Shown: positions 51,809-63,503 of the stretch, piece after piece | How the letters are laid out: the number at the start of each line of letters is the position of its first letter | How positions within the stretch are numbered: the stretch's first letter is position 1 | DNA from: Epiperipatus broadwayi | Lineage: Eukaryota > Onychophora > Udeonychophora > Euonychophora > Peripatidae | Reading direction: 5' to 3' | Length of the DNA: 64,000 nucleotides | NCBI GenBank assembly: GCA_028023455.1 | Contig: JAQFVV010000031.1 | Coordinates: forward strand, 556,001-620,000 | Notes under the pieces: model-generated | Database searches by the model: none | What the model was told of the DNA's origin: nothing | The model's input: the letters and a program-made list of their open reading frames with translations, nothing else | Position numbers and translations under genes: made by a program

Positions 51809-51816
51809 GAAAAGTT
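51809..51816. repeat. Right target-site duplication of the Merlin-like element
   Basis: An exact second copy of GAAAAGTT. Confidence 0.85.
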
Positions 51817-53905
51817 TACCAATACATTAAATTTTTAATTAAATAATTACCATATATATTAATTTTTATTGCAAAAATTTAAGGTAATTTTAATTAAAAT
51901 TTTGAATTAGAATGTAAAATATAATATACATAGTGTCTTACAGAATTGCCTTAAACTAATTTAATACTTTTATTTTATTAATCCGTTAACACTGTAATGC
52001 AACAACAACAAAAAATTTCTTATCAGTATTTATAGAGCTAGTATTTGACTACCTTTTCTCTCTGAATGTATATGTCCAAACACAAAATGATCAGATTTAA
52101 GGTAAACACAATGAGAAACATATGACTTATAGAGCATACTAAAATATTATATAAATTTTGGAATATAAAATTCACTCAAAAAATCTTTGAACTACACATA
52201 TAATTTTAATTTTAAGTAAATAAATATCACCAAAATAGTTACTCAACAACAAATATTGTATTACTTAATATGAAAGAGCTTTCTTCAGGAACATTTCATT
52301 ACCTTCCTCAATGCAAAATATATATTATGAACATTTACAAAGGCTTTATCAAGGGAAAGTTTCTTTGTAAATTAAATAATACAATATTTGTTATATAATT
52401 TTTTCAGTTCTATTTATTTACAAGCTAAAAACAACATAAAGAATTATATTTATTCCTATTTTTGCAATATTTTTTAATTTTTAATAAAATTAATATAGCT
52501 ATTATTTTAAATACTGGCTTTTTCTTTAAATTTTAATACCACAGTTTTTGTAAATGTAGATTTTTTTAAAATTTAAATTATCTACAATCAAAAAAAAAAA
52601 AATTAATAGGAAATAAAAACACACATATACTGGATGATGTTGAGATGAGTGGTAGTGCAACCATTTGAAAGTAAGATTGACCAAATAGAGAAAGAATTTG
52701 TACCAGAACAAGATTATCACATGAGATTTGCCTTGCACTGATGATATAATCACTTTATGTAATTATCTATATATAAAACTATAAAAAAACAAAATATCAT
52801 CTATTGGAACTATATATCCACACATTAAAAGATTTTTCAATAGTTTAGTGTATTAAGAGTTTGCTTACTTTTAATTTGCAACACAGATTAGTTATGCACA
52901 TATATTTTTTTAAAAAAATATCAAAAAGAATATGTATATAAAACATAAGTTATGGTTTTCAACATATGAGTTATCAATAAAAAGAATATATATATATATT
53001 ATCATTAACAAAAAAAAAAGATGATGACCAGATTTCAGTTTAGATATTTTATGTACATATGAAAAGTACCAAATTATTTGATTATTGGAATGTCAACCAC
53101 ATCCTGACCATTTATATATGCAATTCTTTAATCCCCACATTTCTCTTTAGCACTTATTGAATTTTAAAAACACACAAATGATTTAACTGAAAGGCCACTC
53201 AGTAATGAAAGACTGGATAAATGCAGAATAAAATTTTGCTTTAAAAATGTAAGGACTATTCTTTATGATTGCACATTAAAAATTATCAAAAAAAAAAAAA
53301 AAGATATTTTTTCATGGTGTCAAAATAAAAAGGTAATAATAAAGATAAGCCCTCTTCTGCACAATAAACACTAGTTATACCCCTGCCATCATAAATTAAC
53401 ATAATTACTAGAACTAAGGTTGTCCAAAATAAAAACAATGAAGAAAAAATATATAGTTAATAACTGAGAAAGTATTATGATATTCAAGCCATTCAATGGC
53501 AGGTTGGAAACAGTAGTTCCATTCAATTGACCAAACTGAGATTATTATTATTACATAGCTGAGAATCGATCTAGGAACATCTGACTCCATCAATGTATTA
53601 AACTGCACAGGATAGTAAAACAATAGTAATACTGAAATAGCAAAGAAAATCTTAAATTAACAAAGAATAATAAAAACTTCAAAGCATTATTATTATTTTT
53701 TAAAATAAATTTATAAACTTACAAATCGGAAACAATCTTCACTCTACACATTTATTTTCATTGATAAGAATTGCACATTTTTTTGGTTTACATATATATT
53801 ATATATAAGTGGATATATGTGTTACATATTCACACATACATTTACATATACACACATGTGTATATATATATTTTTGGTTGCTTTTTTTTTGCATTCATTG
53901 TAGAA
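51817..53905. other. AT-rich DNA downstream of the TRIM-NHL gene
   Basis: This should include the 3' UTR of the minus-strand TRIM-NHL gene at its right end. A TTTATT at 53751-53756 (AATAAA on the minus strand) lies about 150 bases past the stop and is a candidate polyadenylation signal. A TA/CA-rich microsatellite-like stretch lies at about 53790-53870. Nothing else recognised. Confidence 0.45.
53751..53756 (-). terminator. Candidate polyadenylation signal AATAAA
   Basis: The hexamer lies about 150 bases downstream of the TRIM-NHL stop codon. Such hexamers are frequent in AT-rich DNA, so support is weak. Confidence 0.25.
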
Positions 53906-55936
53906 TTACTTGTAACGATATTTCTTAATACAATCGTTTCCAAGATCAACAACTATCACATGGTAGTCCTGAGTCACTGCAATGCCATTAGGCCTCTTCA
54001 GTTTCAAATCAAAACTATCTATACAAAATAGTAACTGCCCTGTATAATTAAATATCTGAATATAGCTCTTCCCTTTGTCAGTTCTAGTAGCCAAAATATG
54101 GCCATCAATATCCACAATCAATCCACCATATTGCCCTTTTCCTTTGCCTTCAGGATAAATTTCTCTCAAATATTCTCCTTTTTCATTAAATACTTGGATT
54201 CGTGAGTCAGCCACAATTATGTCATTATTAAGACCTGCAACTACAGCACTTATTAAACCAAACTGTCCATGACCTGAACCTTTCCGACCAATTGATTTGA
54301 CATAACTTCCTGAGGAACTGAAGATGAAAACTTTACTAATGCCATTATCAGCAACAAGAATTTCTCCTTTAGAATTAACTGCTATACTAATGGGTTCTAC
54401 AAACTGAGAACAAGTAAACTTACTTATAAACTGGCCATCAGGTGCCATTTCAGTAACATATTTTGATCGCCAGTTCACTACAACAAGCATGCTGTTAGGT
54501 GTAAGAGCAATTCCAGTCCCACTTTGATTTTCCAATCCCTGTGCATCAATGTGAGTTTTGAATTCTCCATTAGAAGATATAACTTTTATTCTACTATTCC
54601 CAGTATCTGTCACATAAATAATGTTATCCGAATCAATAGCAATACCAACAGGTTGTAAAAAATTTTGATCACCGGAACCACGACTTCCAAACTGCATAAC
54701 CGGGTTATTATGATCAGAAACTTCTATAAAAAATGGGCTATCTTTAATAGCTCTATCAAAAATTGTAACTTGTAATGTGTACATTCCTGAATTTAGTGGA
54801 GTAAAAATAATTTCATAAGTGCCATCCCCTTTATCAAGCACTTTAGTTTGCAGTGCTGTCCCATTAAAATTTACTTTGGCATATACAGGATCTTCTCCAG
54901 TAGTTCGTAAACATCCATGATAATCAATTGTTGTCACAGTCGCTGAGCATTCTAAATGTGTAACACCAGGTGTGAAACTGCATGTAGATAAGGCTGGAAA
55001 AGTTTTGCTTATACGTATTGAACCAAAATTATTTAAAGCATTTTGGATATCATCTAAAGCAGAGTTATGCCGATATTCATATTTAATAAAAGCATTCTCC
55101 CTTGGTTCACTAAGAGTGCTAACTGAATCTAGTTTCTCGTTCAAATCCCCAATTTTTCGTGTCAACGTCCTTACTTCAACCTGATATTGCAATCCTTCAC
55201 ATTCTTCTTCCACTTTAGCCTTTTCACCTTGAATAATTCCTAATTGTTCTTGCAAAATCCTTTTCTTTTCATCTCGTGTTCTTATTAAAGCTTGCATCAT
55301 TTCATGGTGGCGTCGCTCCAGCATATCCATAACTTCCTGAAAAGAACGATTCATGGTTTCTAAGGTTCGATCTGCATTCATATCTAAACGAGTAATTTCT
55401 TCCATCACATTATCACATGATTTATTTAATTTACTTATACATAAATGAGCTTTGTACAGTAAGATTTCAGACATTCGTTTAATGGCAATAGAGAAAGGGA
55501 TTACCATGTGTTCACAATTGCCATTGCCATGAGTTCCATTTGTGCAAGTACTGCAAAAAACTGTATCGCATGTTTCACAGAAAAGTAATTCCTGTGAAGG
55601 ATGTACAGAACATTTTGGAATAACTTCTCTTCGTTGCCGAGCCATCATATCTAATAGCTGATTGACTAGAAAGCTAGGGGGAAGTGCGCTGATCCCTCCA
55701 CGAGGTAGTGTGATGTTCTCACGGCAGATGGGACAACGCAAGATGCCCGTGTCGCGTGCCTGTGCCTCAGCAATTCTTTCCAGACAGTTTTTACACACGG
55801 TATGAGAGCACTGTAGCAGTTTGGGTGTCCGCTCTTGACTGTCAAAGGTACACAGGCACGTGCCACAGGTAAGAAAATTCTCGCTGAAATCGTCATAATT
55901 GATGGATACAGTTTCCACTAAAGTTGAGCTCATCAT
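53906..55936 (-). CDS. TRIM-NHL protein (RING, B-box 2, coiled coil, filamin, NHL), nhl-1 / TRIM2-TRIM3-like
   Basis: This 676-residue protein is read from MMSSTLVETVS. The RING is C3HC4: Cys24, Cys27, Cys43, His45, Cys48, Cys51, Cys68, Cys71. The type-2 B-box ligands are Cys109, His112, Cys120, Cys123, Cys128, Cys131, His136 and His143. A coiled coil covers about 150-290, a filamin/ABP280 repeat about 305-410, and six NHL repeats about 415-676 should form a beta-propeller (FLQPVGIAID, YVTDTGNSRIKV, RPNGIAV). The family consists of RING E3 ubiquitin ligases, several of which also bind RNA or cytoskeletal partners; this protein's target is unknown. The whole coding region is one open exon. TTTCTCATTTCAG, a strong 3' splice site, lies about 13 bases before the start, so upstream frame is intron. 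Length and domain order are complete, no key residue is missing, and the codons are less AT-rich than the flanks. It is the only intact gene seen. Confidence 0.95.
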   Translation of the reverse strand: MMSSTLVETVSINYDDFSENFLTCGTCLCTFDSQERTPKLLQCSHTVCKNCLERIAEAQARDTGILRCPICRENITLPRGGISALPPSFLVNQLLDMMARQRREVIPKCSVHPSQELLFCETCDTVFCSTCTNGTHGNGNCEHMVIPFSIAIKRMSEILLYKAHLCISKLNKSCDNVMEEITRLDMNADRTLETMNRSFQEVMDMLERRHHEMMQALIRTRDEKKRILQEQLGIIQGEKAKVEEECEGLQYQVEVRTLTRKIGDLNEKLDSVSTLSEPRENAFIKYEYRHNSALDDIQNALNNFGSIRISKTFPALSTCSFTPGVTHLECSATVTTIDYHGCLRTTGEDPVYAKVNFNGTALQTKVLDKGDGTYEIIFTPLNSGMYTLQVTIFDRAIKDSPFFIEVSDHNNPVMQFGSRGSGDQNFLQPVGIAIDSDNIIYVTDTGNSRIKVISSNGEFKTHIDAQGLENQSGTGIALTPNSMLVVVNWRSKYVTEMAPDGQFISKFTCSQFVEPISIAVNSKGEILVADNGISKVFIFSSSGSYVKSIGRKGSGHGQFGLISAVVAGLNNDIIVADSRIQVFNEKGEYLREIYPEGKGKGQYGGLIVDIDGHILATRTDKGKSYIQIFNYTGQLLFCIDSFDLKLKRPNGIAVTQDYHVIVVDLGNDCIKKYRYK

Positions 55937-55955
55937 CCCCAAACACTGCCTGAAA
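55937..55955 (-). other. 3' splice site and short leader before the TRIM-NHL start
   Basis: The minus strand reads a pyrimidine-rich tract ending in TTTCAG, then a leader of about 13 bases (GCAGTGTTTGGGG), then ATGATG. A second AG four bases on is an alternative acceptor. This places an intron in the 5' UTR. Confidence 0.7.
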
Positions 55956-57461
55956 TGAGAAAATATATATAAATTAATAATAATAAAACGGCTAATAAAA
56001 AAAATATAAAGTAAAATCATTTTAAAAATATAATAATAATAATAATAATAATCATCTCCATATGTATATACTATCAAATTATAAACACTAATAATACTAT
56101 TAACACTATAAATAATAAAAACTGAAAGTCATACTTTTGAAGATTTTAAAATGCAATATCTAAATGCCACATATAACACTAATTATGATCTTACATTTTT
56201 CATATATAATATTTCTATTAAATAAATTGAAATTGGAATTAACCTTAGGTAGTAAGATCTTGGTATAATTTCCACTGTCAGTAAAATTGATATTTTACCA
56301 ACATCGATTTGGATCACTAATAGTAAAAGTTTTTCAATGAAACTTTAATATTTTATATTATTTGACAGTAAAGATTTTAATTGTAACTATTACATATTAA
56401 GGGAGATATTATTTTATCTTAAGGAAAGAATAGAATTCTGCACCTGTGCAACTTTTACCATTGATGTTTACAGAGAAACAAATATTTGCTTTTTTATTTA
56501 CATTTTTCTACCTATTTTGTATGCAAAATTATTAAATATTTACTTGTGTTTACATATAGCTTTTATTTAAATGTATTTGACTATTAGGAGAAAATTATTC
56601 TATTAAAATATGACTTCAGAAAAGTGGTCTTGTCCATAATTTTATTATTTATTTTTGTGTCTTTTAATTGGAAAGTTGATTTTTAATATTTCTAACATAA
56701 TTTTTATATTTAGGCTTGGAATTTTAATAAAATCTATCAATTTATATAAAAGATAAACATTTAAGAAAGAATAACTTTTTTTTTCATTAAACACCAGACT
56801 GAAATGCAAATATTTATACTGATAATTTTATTTATGGGGGGGGGGGTTTGTGTGCGCAAAGTTGATATTTTATTTTTAAGATTAATTCTGTTATTTGAAC
56901 TTACACTTAATTAAATCATAAAGATTCTATGTTGAGAAAATTTTTTTTCATTATTTAAAAAAAAAATACAACTAATGAAAAAATATGAGCAAAAAAGGCC
57001 TATGAATGTATTCCAAAACAACACCTTAACAACTTAAAGAATTACATCATTTTGATTTTTTTCCAAAACAACACCTTAACAACTTAAAGAATTACATCAT
57101 TTTGATTTTTTTAATTAATATTATAGCATGACTGCAATACTTTATTGTCTAAAAATCTGATTCACTTATTCTTAGTTCAAAAAATATAATAAAGAAAATA
57201 AATTTAAAAAAAAATAAAATTTGTTTCATATTGCAATCTAGTAGCACTGGATCACAAAACATAAAACACATAGCATTACAAGTTAAATGGTAGCTGCTTT
57301 TTGCATATGTAAAAATTACAAAGTCAGTTTTTATCATAAAAAAGAAAAAAAGTAATTAATAAACTTTATTTTTGTTGATGACTTAGTAAAACAATTATTT
57401 CATTAATATATCTTGTGTTTTAAATATTTTTGTTTAAAATTTTAATCTAGTTTTTATCATA
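55956..57461 (-). other. Probable 5' UTR intron of the TRIM-NHL gene, AT-rich
   Basis: No upstream exon was identified, so the intron's extent is unknown and may reach the right edge of the window. It includes an ATT/TAA microsatellite near 56030-56050, an 11-base G run at 56836-56846 and the exact 50-bp tandem duplication at 57011-57110. Confidence 0.45.
57011..57110. repeat. Exact 50-bp tandem duplication
   Basis: The segments 57011-57060 and 57061-57110 are identical over all 50 bases. Both start TTCCAAAACAACACCTTAAC. Perfect identity implies a recent duplication or an assembly artefact. Confidence 0.9.
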
Positions 57462-57463
57462 TA

Positions 57464-58710
57464 CACCTGGGTCTCATTTTATGCAGTAGATAGGTTCCTC
57501 AGAAAATGCGCACAAAAAAATTGCACAAAAATAGACTTAATTTACCTTGAAAAATGGGGGATATATACTGTAATTTTCCAAAAATCGCATAAAAGCAAAG
57601 CAACAACGTAAAATTACTTTAAAATTCGCATAAGAAAAAATAAGAAAATAAAATATGACTAATAAAAAATTTCAAATTTAAAAAAAATTGATACAAGACA
57701 AACTTTTTTTTATTAACTACAGTATTTAATTTTATTCAAAACAGTATATTTTTATGCATAATTTACATTTTTTCATACATGTACGGTATTTTAATCATTA
57801 ACGCTATTCAAGACATCGGATTCGTCGTGATGTGCTTCTCCTTAAACAAAGTCAAAAGGAAATACAACTAAAACATTTTCCAATCACTGTTGATCCTTCT
57901 CATTTCGCTAAGCGATCTAAAATTGAAATTTTTGTTTACAAAGAAATTCATTTTTTTGGGTTTTTTTTCTCTCCGTTAGAATAAACTAAAAGTTTAAAAT
58001 AAAAATAAGAACGTAGACTTATCATAATAAAAAGACAACGACTCACCACTGTTGTGCAAAATTTAATTAAAACTAACAATTAAAAAATTAAATTCTTATT
58101 TTTGTCTTTAATTTTTTAATTTTCAATTCTGTTTAAAAATAAAATTTCATTTCACATCACCTTAACGTTACATAATTTTTAAATTGTTAATTACAATTAA
58201 AAATCAGATTTTAATTGTCAAATTTAATTGTGCCCACCACTGTTACTCACCTTTTAAAAATAAACTTGTGGACACTAAATGATTAATTGATTAAGTACTC
58301 TTTTTATAAAAAGCAAAAATAGAACATGATTTAAAATACAAAACAACAACATACATAGTATTTTTCATCTATAATGTTTGAACAGATTTACATTATAATC
58401 TTGTAAAATTTAATGTGTGTATATAAAATGGGGAAATGCTGATTTTAAGTGAATTAAGAACTTCTTTATTGCATAAAATCTATTACAGTACTATTATAAA
58501 GTGCTGAAAATATTGAAATTATTAAATGGAAGTCGAACTCCAATAATGCGCTATTACTTTAAATATATAGCACATTATCGGAGCTGAACTTCTGATCTAA
58601 TAATTTTTATCGCATAAAAGAAAACCGCATACAAAGCTATTAAGAAAAAACATGAATTGCATAACTTCAAAATCGCATTAAATAAATCCGCATAAAACGA
58701 GACCCGGGTG
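57464..58710. mobile_element. TA-flanked inverted-repeat element, copy B (non-autonomous)
   Basis: A 1247-bp element bounded by TA. The left end is CACCTGGGTCTCATTTTATG and the right end, reverse-complemented, is CACCCGGGTCTCGTTTTATG. It is the inverse-orientation relative of copy A (27066-27936). Shared internal sequence includes TAGATAGGTTCCTCAGAAAA near the left end and ATTTATTTAATGCGATTTTG (complement) near the right. It is longer than copy A, with about 400 extra bases around 57780-58260 that may be parental sequence lost from A or an insertion in B. No transposase was recognised in the extra part. A Tc1/mariner (pogo-like) origin is inferred. Confidence 0.75.
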
Positions 58711-58712
58711 TA

Positions 58713-61700
58713 CTGTAGAAATAATCGAAAATATTTTTTTTATAAAACTGTTGTAATTAAATAATAAAAATTCAGAAGTAATAACAACCGTTCTATATAG
58801 AAATACTTTTAATTATCTAAATTTAATAACAATAAAAATGTTTGTATTTTCTATATAATATTTTATTAATTATTTTTGCTGATGATTTAATATATATACA
58901 TAATTTTTAAAATTTATATTATAGCAAATGCATATGTACTGTATAGATACAATTTTAATGTGTGTATTTTAATGTTTTGATGAATATACAGACAAGCATA
59001 TACATTAAGATATCGCCAAAAGTAATTAATAAAAATTACCATATATATAAAGTACAATAAACGACATTAATAAAATAATTAAAATAACAAATATAATTTT
59101 CTTTATAAATATTCAACATTTTCAATTCCTAGGAATATTAGTTTCAAGATCAGTGGGCACCTTTATCTAATAGATTCAGAAGTGAAAATACTATCTTTGT
59201 TTACAATAATTACATAACTGGATTTAAAAATAAGTCAATCTTTAAAGAAGAAAGACTGCAAAGTAAATTTTTGGAATAAAAAAGATATGTAAATGAGTTG
59301 TTTATTCATTTATAAAAGTTTTAAAAAAATCTAATAAACACAATTTTATTTGAAGTTAAATGAATCTTGAATAAGCTAAGCCCCCCTCCCCCCATAAAAT
59401 ATTTATTAAAATAAAAAAGTATAAAACAAATGGTTTACTTATTTTACCAAGCATAACTATAAAATGCCAAGATATGTCACTAAGCAAACTTTGTTGAAAA
59501 TAAAAATAATAAAAGAATGTGAGAAAATTATAGATCTAAATGTTTTTTTTTTAATTGTACTTTAATAGCTAGCAAATGGCCAAAGAAAACTGCATCATAT
59601 AGAAAATATATTTATATGAATATCAATTAGTTCAATGAGTAATATGTTTGACATTTTGATAATCAATTATATGTAAATGTAATAATCAATTATAAAAACG
59701 ATCAGTAATAAGATATTAATAGGATGAAAATTAGTAAAATGGACGATAACATCAAAATTTAAAGTTCATATTCTCCTCACACACATACATGATAAAAAAG
59801 CATCCAACTCAGGATTATAGACAGTGTATAAAAACAAAAATTCTGTAAAACCCATTATCATGACTCAAAGTGTAAAAAAAAGGGTAGATCTGTGTGTAAT
59901 AATTGAAATTAAATTTTAACATTTGATATTTTCTTTTTTTAATAACGTACTTTTGTGAATTATCTGTATTTTAAGTAAATATTCAGCTCTTTAATATGCT
60001 GATTATATATATAATGAGGGGGAATCATTAGAATCTAGAAATCATTATGAATAACAAGTTCTTATCATTAATAAATCATTATATATATATTGCATTTTTT
60101 CTTTTTAATTTTTGTAAATAAATATTCATTTTGCTAATGCAGGTCTAATTTTTTTATTATTATTTAATATAGTGTTTATTATTTGTGTTTATTTTCTACA
60201 AATATATTCAAGAATTAATTAACAATGAAAGAAAAATACATAATGATGACTAATTTGATAGTGACATTCTGTAAAAAAAAAAATCATAAAATGAATATCA
60301 ATGGTAGTCAATAAGTTAGCTCTTTCAAATATAAACTTAGGACAAATATTTATCTAATCCTCATTTACATTAATTATTGACCTAATAATCAGTAAATATT
60401 CAGCGATTTTTATTCGGATTTATTCATACTTTTTTCATGAATTAGCAAAAATTTTAAATCATACAAAAATGACGTTTTAGTTTCCAGATTTAGATTATTA
60501 CATCAAATATTTCAATACGTTAAATTTAGGTAGATTTTGTACTGTTCCAATTACAATATTAATCTGTGTGTGTGTATTCATTTATTTCAGAGACAGTAAC
60601 ATAAGTTAGTATTACTTACTCATTAAATATTTATTATTTAATACAATCAGTGAGCAAAAATAACAAAAACACTTTATAACTTTATCAGGTATGGAGATGA
60701 CTATATATACAGTATAACTGAATTCTAAATACAAAAGAGTAAAATATGAATATAAAATATTTTCCTTTAATAATGGCGAATAAATGGGAGTATTTGTGAA
60801 GATAAGATTTAAAGTTCAAGATTATATCAAATGTAGAAGAATACCGATTATTTAAATCTCTTTGTGAAAGAAACTTAAAAAAAAGTAATAAAACATAAAA
60901 CTGGATTATAATTTAAAAAATAAAAAAAAGAGGGCGGAAGAGACATTATAATCATATAGCAGAAATTTAAATATAACTAAAAAAAAAAACAACAGAAATC
61001 TATTTTACACAATCAATTACATTCAAATAAAAAAAATTTAAAAACAGTTTTTAATTTCCTTCACAATAATTATCAGTTTAGTAACCCGTCTATCTAGTTG
61101 AGTGTTCATCGATTCATTCATCAACAAGTAATATAACAAATTGATTTATAATAAAACCTCAAAAAGCATTATTAAAGAAATTTTCAACTTTACATAGAAA
61201 TCAATATAAAGAGATTTCTGAAAGTTGAAATAATTTTGTTGATTATAATTTATTATTGCAACAACTTTGCCAATAATTATCTACACTGACACTGAATAGT
61301 GCCAGTATGAATAATGGCTGACAATAATATAGACAGGGTGCTTTACATAAAAAGAAATAAGGAACCTCTAAGAATTCATTCAATAATAATATTCAAGTGT
61401 CTTTTATTTACCATAATGATTTTTGGTTTTTCAATCAGAGTACTATCAATATAGAAAAACAATATAAATATATACAAACATTTTAAAAAGACTGATTTAT
61501 TATCAAGAAATAACTGAAATTGATATAATATAGATTCATAAATTATTGAAACAAATATGTCAATTAATGTTCTATCTTTTTTTTTAATTTTTTAACAATG
61601 TCCATAAGTAATACCTACCATTACCTATAAAAGATTATTGAGTTGTCTTTCTTAAGCATATCTATCAAACTCAAAAGCTAACACAGACTAAATAAATAAA

Positions 61701-61859
61701 ATTTAAGTTTATGTGGATTGCAAAAATAACAAAAATTTCAATTTTCATATAAACGTAAATGTATTCCGAAAAGTATAGTATTAAAAAAAAATAAGGACAA
61801 TGATAAAATTAATGTTTTCTTCCTGACATTTATTTGGCTTCTCTTCTCTGCTACTATCT
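58713..61859. other. AT-rich DNA, no recognisable feature
   Basis: Only A/T homopolymers, a C-rich run at about 59381-59393 and short TA tracts were seen. Confidence 0.5.
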
Positions 61860-63503
61860 TTCCTATTTCAGAGGAAATCTTGATAGCAGTGATAACTTTC
61901 AAAAACTCAAGATGTATATCAATAATTATGGATCTGACAGAAGATTTATTTCCTTTCCTAGTTGTAAATAACTGCTCATATCAATAAGTACTTTCAAACA
62001 CAGAAAGAAATAATTAAATATATAAATTTTTGAGTACTTTAAAACCTGGCAGGTAAATATTTGTAAAATACAGGCACGGCAACTTTAATCAATTTTGCCA
62101 TTAAATCTGAATGGTAATGGATCTCAATTACCTCCAATTGCATTTGAGTATGTACTGATTCCATATTTATTTTAAAAATTGGGGGAAAAAAAAAACAAAG
62201 AAAACTTGTCTTCCAAAAATTTAATCTCCAACCCTTGTTTCAAATTCAGTTCTAAGAATTGCTTCTGCATATTTTTGTCAAGATCCAGTTTCGCCTAAAC
62301 TTGATTTGTTCATGTTGCACATCGGAAAGAGCGTTAAATCTTCATTTAAAGCATATAAGTATCTTATTATATAAATGATGAAGGATAAATCTTGCAACCC
62401 TAATGTACCAAAAAACAGGCTTGTGTTTGATTTTTAGTTTATTTCTTTTTTTAAGACCCAAAATTGTGTAAGAAACTTGGAGCAAATAGCCAATGTACTT
62501 CAGTATAATAGGACAAACTGGAATAGTTGCTGTCTAATTCACTTACGAAAGCAGAGAACTGTTGTTGATTTAAGCTTTGGGATCTTACAAAATTGATGAT
62601 TTTATTTGATAGATGTCAACACATTTTCCATGTTTATTACATTTACACATACTTCTTATTATATAATGCAATTTATATGATGAATTTTGGATCCATCATA
62701 AATTTCACTTGTTTTTTTTTAATTATGCCATGAAATCATTGTTTTTTCCAGTCACTGAAAGAGCTCCATCTATAGCTATAGAAGTTAATTTTGATAGAAG
62801 TAGATTGTATTTTTACAGAAATTCAAAAACACAATTAAATATATCTTGTCCTGTACTAGTGTTATGCATTAGTATTAGTTCGAATAATTCCTCAAAAATG
62901 TTGAAATCTGTCACACAAAAAAACACAATTAATTGAGCTATGTACCCAATATCCATACTCTCATCACAGGCAATGGAAAAAGTTTTGAAATTAGATTATT
63001 TTGCTTTGATCTGAATACATAAATTGTCAGCCAAATCAGTAATTCTTTCCACAACTGTATTTCCAGAAAAATAGATTGCTTGAAAAGCCTTTACCTTTAC
63101 AAGACAAATAATTTTTGCAGCTTTAATTAAACATTTCTTGATGAATTCACCTTCAGTAAAGTTTTGAATGTTTATCTATGAACTCTGACAAGATATATCT
63201 TGCATGCACCAACACTTCACTTCCTTGTGATATTTTAGTAAACATGAACTGTTTTTTTTTTCAGTTCCAACCAGAGCTCCTTCAACTTTTCTTGACTCAT
63301 TAATCCCTTGTAATTATCATATTTTGATTTATGTTGTTCATAGTGACACTTAATGTTGTACAACTTTGGTACATTAATATCAATATTACATATCAAGCAG
63401 ATTGTTTTATTTTTTACTTCAATTCCCATTTTTCTTCAAAATTTCTATATTCATTAGCAATTTTTCATTTATTTTTATTACCACTTGGTTTTGATAATGA
63501 CAT
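61860..63503 (-). pseudogene. Decayed hAT transposase, GTF2IRD2-like type
   Basis: The minus strand starts at 63503 with MSLSKPSGNKNK, a stop, then YRNFEEKWE. After a frameshift, KNKTICLICNIDINVPKLYN and KCHYEQHKSKYDNYKGLMSQ (63235-63429) form a C2H2-like finger of the kind in GTF2IRD2 and EPM2AIP1-type hAT proteins. The DDE core remnants are FSIACDESMDIGYIAQLIVF (near 62930-62985) and SIAIDGALSVTGKNN (near 62745-62790). AEAILRTEFETRVGD lies near 62230. The C-terminal part includes FYKYLPARF-like and FESTYQYEQLFTTRKGNKSS-like sequence across two frames (near 61940-62080), matching the hAT dimerisation region. Many stops; terminal repeats not found. It is a separate lineage from the other hAT copies in the window. 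Confidence 0.75.

Noticed and set aside
54972-55184. Plus-strand and alternative-frame open readings over the TRIM-NHL gene
   Set aside because: They are antisense or off-frame by-products of the long conserved coding exon.
55937-56077. In-frame upstream extension of the TRIM-NHL reading frame (47 more residues)
   Set aside because: It translates a TAA/ATT microsatellite (a Tyr run) and crosses a strong 3' splice site just before ATGATG, so it is intron, not protein.
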